This document shows positions 1-5,373 of a DNA stretch of 5,373 nucleotides, piece by piece; positions within the stretch are counted from its first letter, which is position 1, and every line of letters starts with the position of its first letter. The notes beneath the pieces were generated by a model. It did no database searches. It was not told where the DNA came from and saw nothing but the letters and a program-made list of their open reading frames with translations. A program made the position numbers and the translations under genes. The DNA comes from an uncultured Actinomyces sp. (GTDB taxonomy: Bacteria > Actinomycetota > Actinomycetes > Actinomycetales > Actinomycetaceae): positions 1-5,373 of the forward strand of contig USHU01000091.1 in the NCBI GenBank assembly GCA_900554605.1. Reading direction: 5' to 3'.

Positions 1-134
1 CGCGCACGCACCGGTACGAAAGACTCAGCGAGAACCGCGAGGATACCGCCACCAAGGACACACAGGATGGGCGCAAGTGCAGCCCAGGAAATCTCGGGGA
101 CCGTGAACGTCACGGCTGTTGCCACAGAATTCAC
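1..134 (-). CDS. nuoN: NADH-quinone oxidoreductase subunit N, N-terminal fragment (runs off the window)
   Basis: This is the start of NuoN, an antiporter-like proton-pumping membrane subunit of complex I; only 44 codons are in the window. The visible protein begins with a short polar lead and continues as FTVPEISWAALAPILCVLGG, then GILAVLAESFVP. This fits the first transmembrane helix of NuoN, which typically has an LAP...L motif followed by an L-E-x-F-x-P turn. The start is taken as GTG at 134-132, which overlaps the nuoM stop in the tetranucleotide GTGA and has a GAAGGGAG ribosome binding site 6 nt upstream. In-frame GTG codons at 125 and 113 are possible alternatives but are less well placed. 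No ATG start exists in this stretch. Identity rests on this short match plus the position directly after nuoM, the normal place for nuoN. The channel residues lie outside the window and cannot be assessed. Confidence 0.9.
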   Translation of the reverse strand, partial: MNSVATAVTFTVPEISWAALAPILCVLGGGILAVLAESFVPVRA

Positions 135-1687
135 TGTGCGCTCCCTTCACTCAAAATTGCACTCGCAGCGGTCATCAGCTGTTCGCCCTGCGTCGCAATC
201 GGCGTCAGAGCGGAAACCAGCGGCGCCGCCCAGATACCCAAGACGAGCATCGCAATGACCAGCGGGGTCATAACGGTCTTCTCACGTCCATTCAGATCAG
301 CAATCTGATCCTTTCCAGCTCGCGGCGGACCGGTGAAGACCCGCTGGTAAGGCATCAGCATGTACAGCGCGGCCAGAATCACGCCGAGTACTGCGAAGAG
401 CGCGAGCATCGTCGAGACCTTCCACGTTCCCATGAGAACCAGGTACTCGGGGACGAATCCGGACAGGCCAGGAAGCGCGACCGAAGCCAGACCCGAGAAG
501 AGCCACAAGCCTGCCAGGACCGGGCTCACGCGCTGCATGCCGCCGTACTCGCGCATGTCTTGGGTGCCGCCTCGTGCGGAAAGCCAACCGGAAAGGAGGA
601 ACATCGCTGCGATCGACACACCGTGAGCAACCATATAAACCATGGCGCCGGTCAGTGCGATCTGCGAGCCGATGAAGATACCGAGGACCATGAAGCCGAA
701 GTGCGAGACCGAGGTGTAGGACACCAGACGCATGATGTCGTTTTGTCCGATGGCAGCCAGGCCACCCCACAAAATCGAGGCCACGGCAAAACCGCAGATC
801 CACCACTGTAGGCTGGCCGCTCCGAGCGGGAACAAGCGCAAGCACAGGGTGATCATGCCGAAGGTTCCGACCTTATCGAGAACGCCAACAAGGAGCACCG
901 AGGTGCCCGGGCGAGCATTCTGAGCAGTATCAGGAAGCCAGGTGTGAACCGGAACCATGGGGGCCTTAATCGCGAAGGCAATGAAGAAGGTCAGGAAGAG
1001 ACCGACCTGAATTCCCACAGGGAGATTCACCGTCCCCGAAGCGAGCGTATCGAGGCGGAAGAGGGTATCTCCGCGGCGAGCAGCCAGTGCCCAGATGGCA
1101 ACGAGGCCACCGAGCATCACCAGACCACCGGCCAGAGAGAAGAGAAGGAACTTCATCGCAGCACGCTGACGAGCCTTCTTTTCGCCGACTCCGTAACGAC
1201 CGATCATGACGAAGAGCGGGACGAGCATTCCTTCGAAGGCCAGGTAGAAGAGCAGGACATCGGAAGCCGCAAAGATCAGCACCATGAAGGCTTCAAGAAG
1301 CAGCACCCATCCGAAATAAGCCCCTGCCTTTGCCTCGTCTTCATCGTCGTTCCAACCGGCCAAGACGACCAGGGGAACCAAGGCGACGGCAAGAAGAATC
1401 ATCACTGCACCCAGTGCATTCACGGCCACCGCCCAACTCAGGCCGATCTGGGGAATCCAGGAGTAGGCCTCGGAAAGCTGATAGCTGGAAGACGACGACC
1501 AATCGAAGGCACTGACAAACGCCACGATGGCCGCGGCAAGTTCACACACCGACAAGATCAGGGCGAAGGTACGCCCGGCGCGACGCAGGGCGGGGATCAT
1601 CGCGAGCATCAAGGCACCCAGCGCGGGAAGCGCGACAAGAATCGACAGCCACGGAAGTGGCGCGCTGGTCATTTGAGAAATCTGCAT
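131..1687 (-). CDS. nuoM: NADH-quinone oxidoreductase subunit M, proton-pumping membrane subunit
   Basis: NuoM is one of the three antiporter-like subunits of the complex I membrane arm and drives proton translocation across the cytoplasmic membrane. The product is 518 residues, close to the E. coli length of about 509, and is hydrophobic throughout, fitting the family's 14 helices. Expected channel residues are present: Glu152 in FYLAFEGMLVP (equivalent of E. coli E144), Lys241 in AIKAPMVPVHTWLPD (K234), Lys272 in VLDKVGTFG (K265) and Glu414 in LSGFVPEYLVLMG (E407). His329 (SVSHFGFM) and His355 (MVAHGVS) are also in place. The start is ATG at 1687, 13 nt after the nuoL stop, with GAGGAAG 8 nt upstream. 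The reading frame stays open up to 1735, but that would overlap nuoL and bypass this ribosome binding site. The DTAQNARPGTS stretch (residues 253-263) departs from the proteobacterial form but resembles actinobacterial NuoM. The gene appears intact. Confidence 0.97.
   Translation of the reverse strand: MQISQMTSAPLPWLSILVALPALGALMLAMIPALRRAGRTFALILSVCELAAAIVAFVSAFDWSSSSSYQLSEAYSWIPQIGLSWAVAVNALGAVMILLAVALVPLVVLAGWNDDEDEAKAGAYFGWVLLLEAFMVLIFAASDVLLFYLAFEGMLVPLFVMIGRYGVGEKKARQRAAMKFLLFSLAGGLVMLGGLVAIWALAARRGDTLFRLDTLASGTVNLPVGIQVGLFLTFFIAFAIKAPMVPVHTWLPDTAQNARPGTSVLLVGVLDKVGTFGMITLCLRLFPLGAASLQWWICGFAVASILWGGLAAIGQNDIMRLVSYTSVSHFGFMVLGIFIGSQIALTGAMVYMVAHGVSIAAMFLLSGWLSARGGTQDMREYGGMQRVSPVLAGLWLFSGLASVALPGLSGFVPEYLVLMGTWKVSTMLALFAVLGVILAALYMLMPYQRVFTGPPRAGKDQIADLNGREKTVMTPLVIAMLVLGIWAAPLVSALTPIATQGEQLMTAASAILSEGSAQ
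141..148 (-). promoter_or_regulatory. Ribosome binding site for nuoN
   Basis: The minus-strand sequence GAAGGGAG lies inside the last codons of nuoM, 6 nt before the GTG at 134. It decides the nuoN start, because no ATG is available and two further in-frame GTG codons (125, 113) lie downstream. The GTGA overlap with the nuoM stop points to translational coupling. Confidence 0.75.
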
Positions 1688-1695
1688 AACTCTTA

Positions 1696-1702
1696 CTTCC
1701 TC
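1696..1702 (-). promoter_or_regulatory. Ribosome binding site for nuoM overlapping the nuoL stop codon
   Basis: The minus strand reads TGAGGAAGTAAGAGTTATG. GAGGAAG shares its first two bases with the nuoL TGA and sits 8 nt before the nuoM ATG at 1687. This supports starting NuoM at MQISQM rather than at the upstream in-frame ATG at 1735. Confidence 0.8.
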
Positions 1703-3677
1703 ACAGCGTGAATGCCAAGACGGCGGCCAGGGCAAGGACTACCCCGCCAAGAATGTAGGAGGCATAGGTGCGCACGCGTCCGGACTGGGTAGCACCCACC
1801 GCGCGTCCAGCACCCGTTGATGCCTTTTCCACCACGTGAACGATGCCGTCAATCGCCTTGTCATCGCCAAGAGTTGCGGCCTTAACTAGGGCAATACCCG
1901 GAGTCATGAAGAGTGCCTCATTCACCGAATCCTGGTAGAGATCCTGGCGAGCAGCACGCGTGAGCGCATTACCCGCAGGAATTGCGGTCGGAACCTCACG
2001 ACGTCCGTACATCATCCACGCAAGGCCAGCGCCCGCAAGCACCAGAAGCAAGGTGACGACCTGAATTGCGATTTCTGGGGCAACGGGATGAGCGTGCTCA
2101 ACCTCGCCCAGCGAAGGCTGGAGCCACGTCGTAAAAGCATTTCCGATTGAGAGAACTCCACCGATAGCGGCGGCCGCGATCGCCAGAATGATCATCGGGA
2201 CGGTCATCAAAGGAGAGGATTCGTGCGGATGCACGCCCGAGCCTTCAGCTTCGGTCGTCCAACGAGCGGTGCCGTGGAAGGTCATGAAGAACAGTCGCGA
2301 CATGTAGAAGGCGGTAATGCCAGCGCCAACCATGGTGACGATACCGAAGACCCAACCTGCCCAGACGGCCTCGTGACCGGCGAAAGAGGTCGCGCCGAAT
2401 GCTGCTTCGATGATCTTGTCCTTGGAGAAGAAGCCCGAGAAGGGCGGGACACCCAAGATCGCGAGCCAGCCGAATGCGAAGGTGATCCACGTGACCTTCA
2501 TGGCGGTGCGCAGTGCGCCGAAGCGACGCATATTGACTTGGTCGTTCATACCGTGCATGACCGAACCCGCGCCAAGGAACATGAGGGCCTTGAAGAAGCC
2601 GTGGGTGAAGAGGTGGAAGATCGCGAAGGCCCAACCGATGGGGCCAAGACCTGCACCGAGCATCATGTAGCCGATCTGGCTCATGGTGGAGGCCGCAAGC
2701 ACCTTCTTCATATCGTCCTTCGCGCAGCCGACGATCGCACCGAAGAGCAGTGTGATCGCACCGACGATAACAACCGCGGTGGCCGCAATCGGTGACGCTT
2801 GGAAGATCGCACCCGAGCGAACAATCAGGTAGACACCCGCGGTGACCATCGTTGCCGCGTGGATAAGTGCGGACACGGGGGTCGGGCCAGCCATTGCATC
2901 GCCAAGCCAGGCCTGCAGCGGGGACTGAGCGGACTTACCGCATGCCCCCACCAAGAGGAAGAAACCAATGATGGTTGCTTGAACGGGAGAAACCGTCGCG
3001 GCCGCTGCGTTCACTTCCTCGATGTTGACGGTTGAGAAGTTAGCGACCATTGCCATCATGGCGATGAGCAGGCCCATATCGCCCACTCGGTTCATAACGA
3101 AGGCCTTCTTTGCAGCAACCGCATTGGCGGGAACGTGGTTCCAGAAACCGATGAGAAGGTAGGAGGCCAAGCCCACGCCTTCCCAGCCGACGAAGAGACC
3201 CGCGTAGGAGTCCGCCAGAACCAGGATGAGCATCGCGGCGATGAAGAGGTTGAGGTAGGCGAAGAAGCGACGACGATCCGGGTCGTGCTCCATGTACGCG
3301 ATCGCGTAGACGTGGATGAGAGACCCAACGAAGGTGACCAGCATGACGAAAGTCATCGACAGCGGGTCGAGCATCAATCCGAAGTCAACGGAGAAGTCTC
3401 CGGCGGGAATCCACGAGAACAGGGGAAGCGCGATTCGCTGTCCTTGGGCGGGAAGGGAGAGCATTGTGGCAATAACCGCCACGCCCACCGCGAAGGCGGC
3501 CCATGAGGCCACGGTTGCCAGCAGGTGACCCCAGCGGTCGCTGCGGCGTCCCAGCACAAGAAGAAGCGCACTGGAGGCAGCTGGAATTGCGATCATCAGC
3601 CAAGCCCAGGAGAAGACTCCCGTAGCCTCGACTGGAGCTGTGGCTTGGGCCACAGCATTCAGCAGTGTAAAGGTCAT
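1701..3677 (-). CDS. nuoL: NADH-quinone oxidoreductase subunit L, distal proton-pumping membrane subunit
   Basis: NuoL is the antiporter-like subunit at the far end of the complex I membrane arm. In the family it carries an extra C-terminal part with a long lateral helix running along NuoM and NuoN. The product is 658 residues, somewhat longer than E. coli NuoL (613). Core motifs are present: DPLS at 104-107, Glu166 in FVGWEGVGLASYLLIGFW, Asp200 in NRVGDMG, Lys248 in GACGKSAQSPLQAWLGDAM, His273 in LIHAATMVTAG, His355/His359/Lys363 in FHLFTHGFFKALMFLGAGS, and the SKDK cluster at 418-421 after PPFSGFF. The HPHESS loop at 483-488, a late hydrophobic helix, then the amphipathic segment with YQDSVNEALF (581-590) and a final helix at about 641-657 match the lateral-helix tail. 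The start is ATG at 3677, 13 nt after the nuoK stop, with GAGGAG 9 nt upstream. It looks intact and is co-transcribed with its neighbours. Confidence 0.98.
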   Translation of the reverse strand: MTFTLLNAVAQATAPVEATGVFSWAWLMIAIPAASSALLLVLGRRSDRWGHLLATVASWAAFAVGVAVIATMLSLPAQGQRIALPLFSWIPAGDFSVDFGLMLDPLSMTFVMLVTFVGSLIHVYAIAYMEHDPDRRRFFAYLNLFIAAMLILVLADSYAGLFVGWEGVGLASYLLIGFWNHVPANAVAAKKAFVMNRVGDMGLLIAMMAMVANFSTVNIEEVNAAAATVSPVQATIIGFFLLVGACGKSAQSPLQAWLGDAMAGPTPVSALIHAATMVTAGVYLIVRSGAIFQASPIAATAVVIVGAITLLFGAIVGCAKDDMKKVLAASTMSQIGYMMLGAGLGPIGWAFAIFHLFTHGFFKALMFLGAGSVMHGMNDQVNMRRFGALRTAMKVTWITFAFGWLAILGVPPFSGFFSKDKIIEAAFGATSFAGHEAVWAGWVFGIVTMVGAGITAFYMSRLFFMTFHGTARWTTEAEGSGVHPHESSPLMTVPMIILAIAAAAIGGVLSIGNAFTTWLQPSLGEVEHAHPVAPEIAIQVVTLLLVLAGAGLAWMMYGRREVPTAIPAGNALTRAARQDLYQDSVNEALFMTPGIALVKAATLGDDKAIDGIVHVVEKASTGAGRAVGATQSGRVRTYASYILGGVVLALAAVLAFTL

Positions 3678-3686
3678 TCCGGCTTA

Positions 3687-3692
3687 CTCCTC
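3687..3692 (-). promoter_or_regulatory. Ribosome binding site for nuoL overlapping the nuoK stop codon
   Basis: The minus strand reads TGAGGAGTAAGCCGGAATG. GAGGAG shares its first two bases with the nuoK TGA and sits 9 nt before the nuoL ATG at 3677. The arrangement closely copies the nuoL/nuoM junction. Confidence 0.8.
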
Positions 3693-3990
3693 AGTTCTTC
3701 AGAAGATCGAGGTCGTCAACGTTGGTGGTAACGCGTGACTTAAAGATGGACACAACGATTGCCAGTCCGACCACGACTTCAGCCGCAGCAACAACCATGA
3801 CGAAGAAGGCCATGATTTCTCCACTGACGTTTCCGTGGATTCGCGCGAAGGTCACGAAGGCAAGATTGGCGGAGTTGAGCATGAGCTCGACTCCCATCAA
3901 GGAGATCACTGCGCTGCGACGGACCAGAACAATCGCTGCACCGATCGCAAAGAGGATCCCCGAGAGCACGAGGTAGGCTGCAAGGCTCAT
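3691..3990 (-). CDS. nuoK: NADH-quinone oxidoreductase subunit K
   Basis: NuoK is a small three-helix membrane subunit (the mitochondrial ND4L counterpart) that lies between the quinone-linked region and the antiporter-like subunits and supplies membrane-embedded carboxylates to the proton path. The product is 99 residues, the standard family length. Helix 1 spans about 4-23, helix 2 about 28-49 and helix 3 about 58-83. The two key carboxylates are present: Glu35 in [16 protein letters not shown] (E. coli E36) and Glu71 in [15 protein letters not shown] (E72). The C-terminus is a short charged tail with VDDLDLLKN. The start is ATG at 3990, overlapping the nuoJ stop as ATGA, with AGGA 6 nt upstream inside a purine-rich run that also encodes the end of NuoJ. 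nuoL follows after 13 nt. Confidence 0.98.
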   Translation of the reverse strand: MSLAAYLVLSGILFAIGAAIVLVRRSAVISLMGVELMLNSANLAFVTFARIHGNVSGEIMAFFVMVVAAAEVVVGLAIVVSIFKSRVTTNVDDLDLLKN

Positions 3991-4934
3991 TCTTCTTCCT
4001 TCCCTTCTTCACTGCTATCGCTGGCAAGGGGTTGGTTCAAGCCGCTCGGGGCGGGCGCACCGGGCATACCCCAAGCCTGCGAACGCTGACGAGTCTGTGG
4101 GTGTGTGGGATCGAAGATCGTGTCCTCAAGAGCGCCGCTCTTGGCAAGCGCCAGGGACTGCGCGACCTCGGGTTCGACCTGTCCAACGACACGCTCCAGG
4201 CCGCGCACGCGCAGCACCCTGGGGACCGAGGCCTCGACTGGGCCGTGCGTTTCGCCGGAGATCGCGGGAACATCGACCGCGTTGGAGTGCGCGTAAACAC
4301 CGGGGGCGGGAAGCTGACCGATCCTGCGTCCCGAGGCCTTGAAGGCACGCATCTTCGCTTCTGCAGTTGTGCGCTGGGTGAGAACCGGGCCGAGCTGATC
4401 GGAGTGAGTGAGCAGCATCGCGCCGATGGCCGCGGTGATGAGCAAGATTCCCGCAAGTTCCATTGAGAACCAATAGCGCGAGAACAGCGTCGCTGCCAAG
4501 TCGGTGATCGGAGCGTTCGAGTAGGGCTCAGAGCTCAAGGAATCAGAGGAACCCGTTGCACGCGAGCGGGCAACAGCTCCGATAACGACAGCTGCCAAGC
4601 CCAGAGCGATGAGCACCGAAGTGATGATGCGTCCGCGCGATTGCTGCGCGTAATTGTCGGATGCTCCCAGACCAATCATCATGATGACGAAGAGGAAGAG
4701 AACCATAATGGCGCCGGTGTAAACGACAACCTGGACAGTTCCCAAGAAAGCTGCTCCGTGCATCAGGTAGAGGACGGCCAAGCCGAGCATGACTCCGACC
4801 ATGCAAATCGCACAGTGGACGGCTTTCTTAAAGAAGAGCACGCCCAGGGCGCAGGCAATCATGAACACTGCCACGCAGCCAAAGAGGATCGCCTCCCCTG
4901 TTGATGCCATTTCGGGCCAATTCATGAGGGTCAT
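3987..4934 (-). CDS. nuoJ: NADH-quinone oxidoreductase subunit J with long hydrophilic C-terminal tail
   Basis: NuoJ (the ND6 counterpart) is a five-helix subunit next to the quinone cavity; its third helix changes conformation during coupling in characterised complexes. Helices are visible at about 14-34, 39-58, 62-90, 101-123 and 156-176. The hallmark helix 3 segment reads [18 protein letters not shown] (69-86), with Tyr72 and the conserved GAIMVLF. The product is 315 residues, against roughly 180 in E. coli. The excess is a polar tail from about 178, containing [17 protein letters not shown] (208-224), a motif I recall from actinobacterial NuoJ, then [10 protein letters not shown], and ending in an acidic EEGKEEE. 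The tail should be cytoplasmic because it follows helix 5 and has no further hydrophobic segment; its function is unknown to me. The start is ATG at 4934, overlapping the nuoI stop as ATGA, with AGGAGG 10 nt upstream. A second ATG at 4925 would lie 19 nt from it and is less likely. Confidence 0.96.
   Translation of the reverse strand: MTLMNWPEMASTGEAILFGCVAVFMIACALGVLFFKKAVHCAICMVGVMLGLAVLYLMHGAAFLGTVQVVVYTGAIMVLFLFVIMMIGLGASDNYAQQSRGRIITSVLIALGLAAVVIGAVARSRATGSSDSLSSEPYSNAPITDLAATLFSRYWFSMELAGILLITAAIGAMLLTHSDQLGPVLTQRTTAEAKMRAFKASGRRIGQLPAPGVYAHSNAVDVPAISGETHGPVEASVPRVLRVRGLERVVGQVEPEVAQSLALAKSGALEDTIFDPTHPQTRQRSQAWGMPGAPAPSGLNQPLASDSSEEGKEEE
3997..4000 (-). promoter_or_regulatory. Ribosome binding site for nuoK within the nuoJ 3' end
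   Basis: The AGGA core lies 6 nt before the nuoK ATG at 3990, within a purine-only minus-strand run from about 4010 to 3990. The same bases encode the EEGKEEE end of NuoJ, so the precise SD register is not unique; GGGAAGG just upstream may also contribute. Confidence 0.65.
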
Positions 4935-5373
4935 GACTGACGTGCCTCCTCGTAGACGGGACGTGCAGTGGCAAGGGAAGGATCTTCGGGGCGACGCTCG
5001 CGCACCCAGTCGATCTGCATCTGCGTGGGGCCGTGGACTTCGCCTCGGTAATAGTCACCGTCGGAGAGCCCTTCGACCTGAGGGTGAGGAGGCTGGAGCA
5101 TTCCCTCGGAAAGGGGAACCAGGAGCTGGTCCTTCTCATAGATATCGTCTGCGCGAGTGTATTCGGCAAGTTCGAAGTCATGGCCCATTGTGAGCGCACG
5201 GGTCGGGCAGGCCTCGATGCAGTAACCGCAGAAAATGCAACGCAGATAGTTGATCTGGTAGACGCGGCCGTAGCGTTCCCCGGGACTGTACTGTTCCTCG
5301 GGAGTGTTGGATGCGGCCTCGACGTAGATCGCATCCGCGGGGCACGCCCACGCACACAATTCGCAACCGACGC
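4931..5373 (-). CDS. nuoI: NADH-quinone oxidoreductase subunit I, C-terminal part (5' end outside the window)
   Basis: NuoI is the ferredoxin-like subunit (TYKY/NDUFS8 counterpart) of the complex I arm connecting the iron-sulfur chain to the quinone site. It binds two [4Fe-4S] clusters, N6a and N6b. The visible 146 residues begin inside the first cluster motif: [15 protein letters not shown] gives three of its four cysteines. The first Cys lies at the edge, where the partial codon ends in GC, consistent with TGC. The second motif is complete, [12 protein letters not shown] (fragment residues 45-56, Cys at 45, 48, 51 and 55; bases about 5239-5204). The rest is a polar tail with HDFELAEY and DDYYRGEV-like segments ([12 protein letters not shown]) and an [14 protein letters not shown] end. 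The reading frame is open to the window edge with no stop; a TTG in frame at 5359 is an internal Leu codon, not a start. Its TGA overlaps the nuoJ ATG. Confidence 0.97.
   Translation of the reverse strand, partial: VGCELCAWACPADAIYVEAASNTPEEQYSPGERYGRVYQINYLRCIFCGYCIEACPTRALTMGHDFELAEYTRADDIYEKDQLLVPLSEGMLQPPHPQVEGLSDGDYYRGEVHGPTQMQIDWVRERRPEDPSLATARPVYEEARQS
4945..4950 (-). promoter_or_regulatory. Ribosome binding site for nuoJ within the nuoI 3' end
   Basis: The consensus AGGAGG lies in the last codons of nuoI, 10 nt before the ATG at 4934. The spacing is slightly long but favours this ATG over the next in-frame ATG at 4925, which would be 19 nt away. Confidence 0.75.

Noticed and set aside
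119..811. A 230-codon open frame on the plus strand opposite the 3' half of nuoM
   Set aside because: It shows the same shadow signature (His/Arg/Asp/Glu-rich, no hydrophobic core), has no convincing ribosome binding site, and lies fully inside nuoM and the nuoM/nuoN junction.
944..1711. A 255-codon open frame on the plus strand opposite nuoM
   Set aside because: It is antisense to a complete nuoM. Its product is dominated by Glu, Asp, His, Gln, Arg and Gly, as expected from reading hydrophobic-protein codons backwards in GC-biased DNA, and resembles no family I know.
1688..1735. A 16-residue N-terminal extension of NuoM starting at the ATG at 1735
   Set aside because: It would overlap the end of nuoL by 35 nt and ignores the good SD (GAGGAAG) before the ATG at 1687. 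The extension (MPWPPSWHSRCEEVRV) does not resemble a NuoM N-terminus.
2223..2795. A 190-codon open frame on the plus strand opposite nuoL
   Set aside because: It is antisense to strongly conserved NuoL helices, and its charged low-complexity product is a by-product of the nuoL codons.
4037..4473. Overlapping open frames on both strands in the nuoJ tail region, which could suggest a frameshifted or separate gene
   Set aside because: The nuoJ frame is continuous through the region, keeps the [13 protein letters not shown] motif, and ends exactly at the ATGA overlap with nuoK. The other frames give Arg/Pro/Ser-rich shadow products.
1..5373. A hidden accessory element such as an insertion sequence, CRISPR array, RNA gene, terminator or novel system
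   Set aside because: Essentially all bases are accounted for by six tightly packed nuo genes with gaps no longer than 13 nt. I saw no inverted repeats flanking a foreign segment, no spaced direct repeats and no hairpin followed by a T-run, though I read this by eye only.

Overview
The window is one uninterrupted stretch of a respiratory complex I (NADH-quinone oxidoreductase, type 1 NDH) operon, read entirely on the minus strand. In transcription order it holds the end of nuoI, complete nuoJ, nuoK, nuoL and nuoM, and the first 44 codons of nuoN. The I-J-K-L-M-N order is the classical bacterial nuo order. Both window edges cut through genes, so the operon continues on both sides.

The organism looks like a member of the Actinomycetota, perhaps of the Actinomycetaceae. 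The base composition is moderately GC-rich, with a GC bias at third codon positions. NuoJ has the long hydrophilic C-terminal tail with a [17 protein letters not shown] motif that I associate with actinobacterial NuoJ. NuoM has TPGTS/RPGTS-VLLVGVLDK wording around its helix 7-8 region, and NuoI reads [16 protein letters not shown]. The family-level guess comes from recalled sequence resemblance, not a search.

Layout from right to left: nuoI (5373-4931, 5' end missing) overlaps nuoJ (4934-3987) by ATGA. nuoJ overlaps nuoK (3990-3691) by ATGA. nuoK and nuoL (3677-1701) are 13 nt apart, as are nuoL and nuoM (1687-131), with the Shine-Dalgarno (SD) sequence laid over the upstream stop codon in both cases. 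nuoM overlaps nuoN (134-1) by GTGA. There is no intergenic gap longer than 13 nt, and I see no promoter, terminator, RNA gene, repeat or mobile element. The tight coupling implies one polycistronic mRNA with translational coupling.

The genes form one machine. NuoI carries two [4Fe-4S] clusters that pass electrons towards the quinone site. NuoJ and NuoK form part of the membrane region linking the quinone cavity to the antiporter-like subunits. NuoL, NuoM and NuoN are those antiporter-like proton-pumping subunits. The Glu/Lys residues expected for pumping are present in NuoK, NuoL and NuoM, so the complex looks functional. I found no undescribed system here. The points worth a second look are modest: the long NuoJ tail, the coding tail that doubles as the nuoK ribosome binding site, and lineage-style changes in a NuoM channel region.
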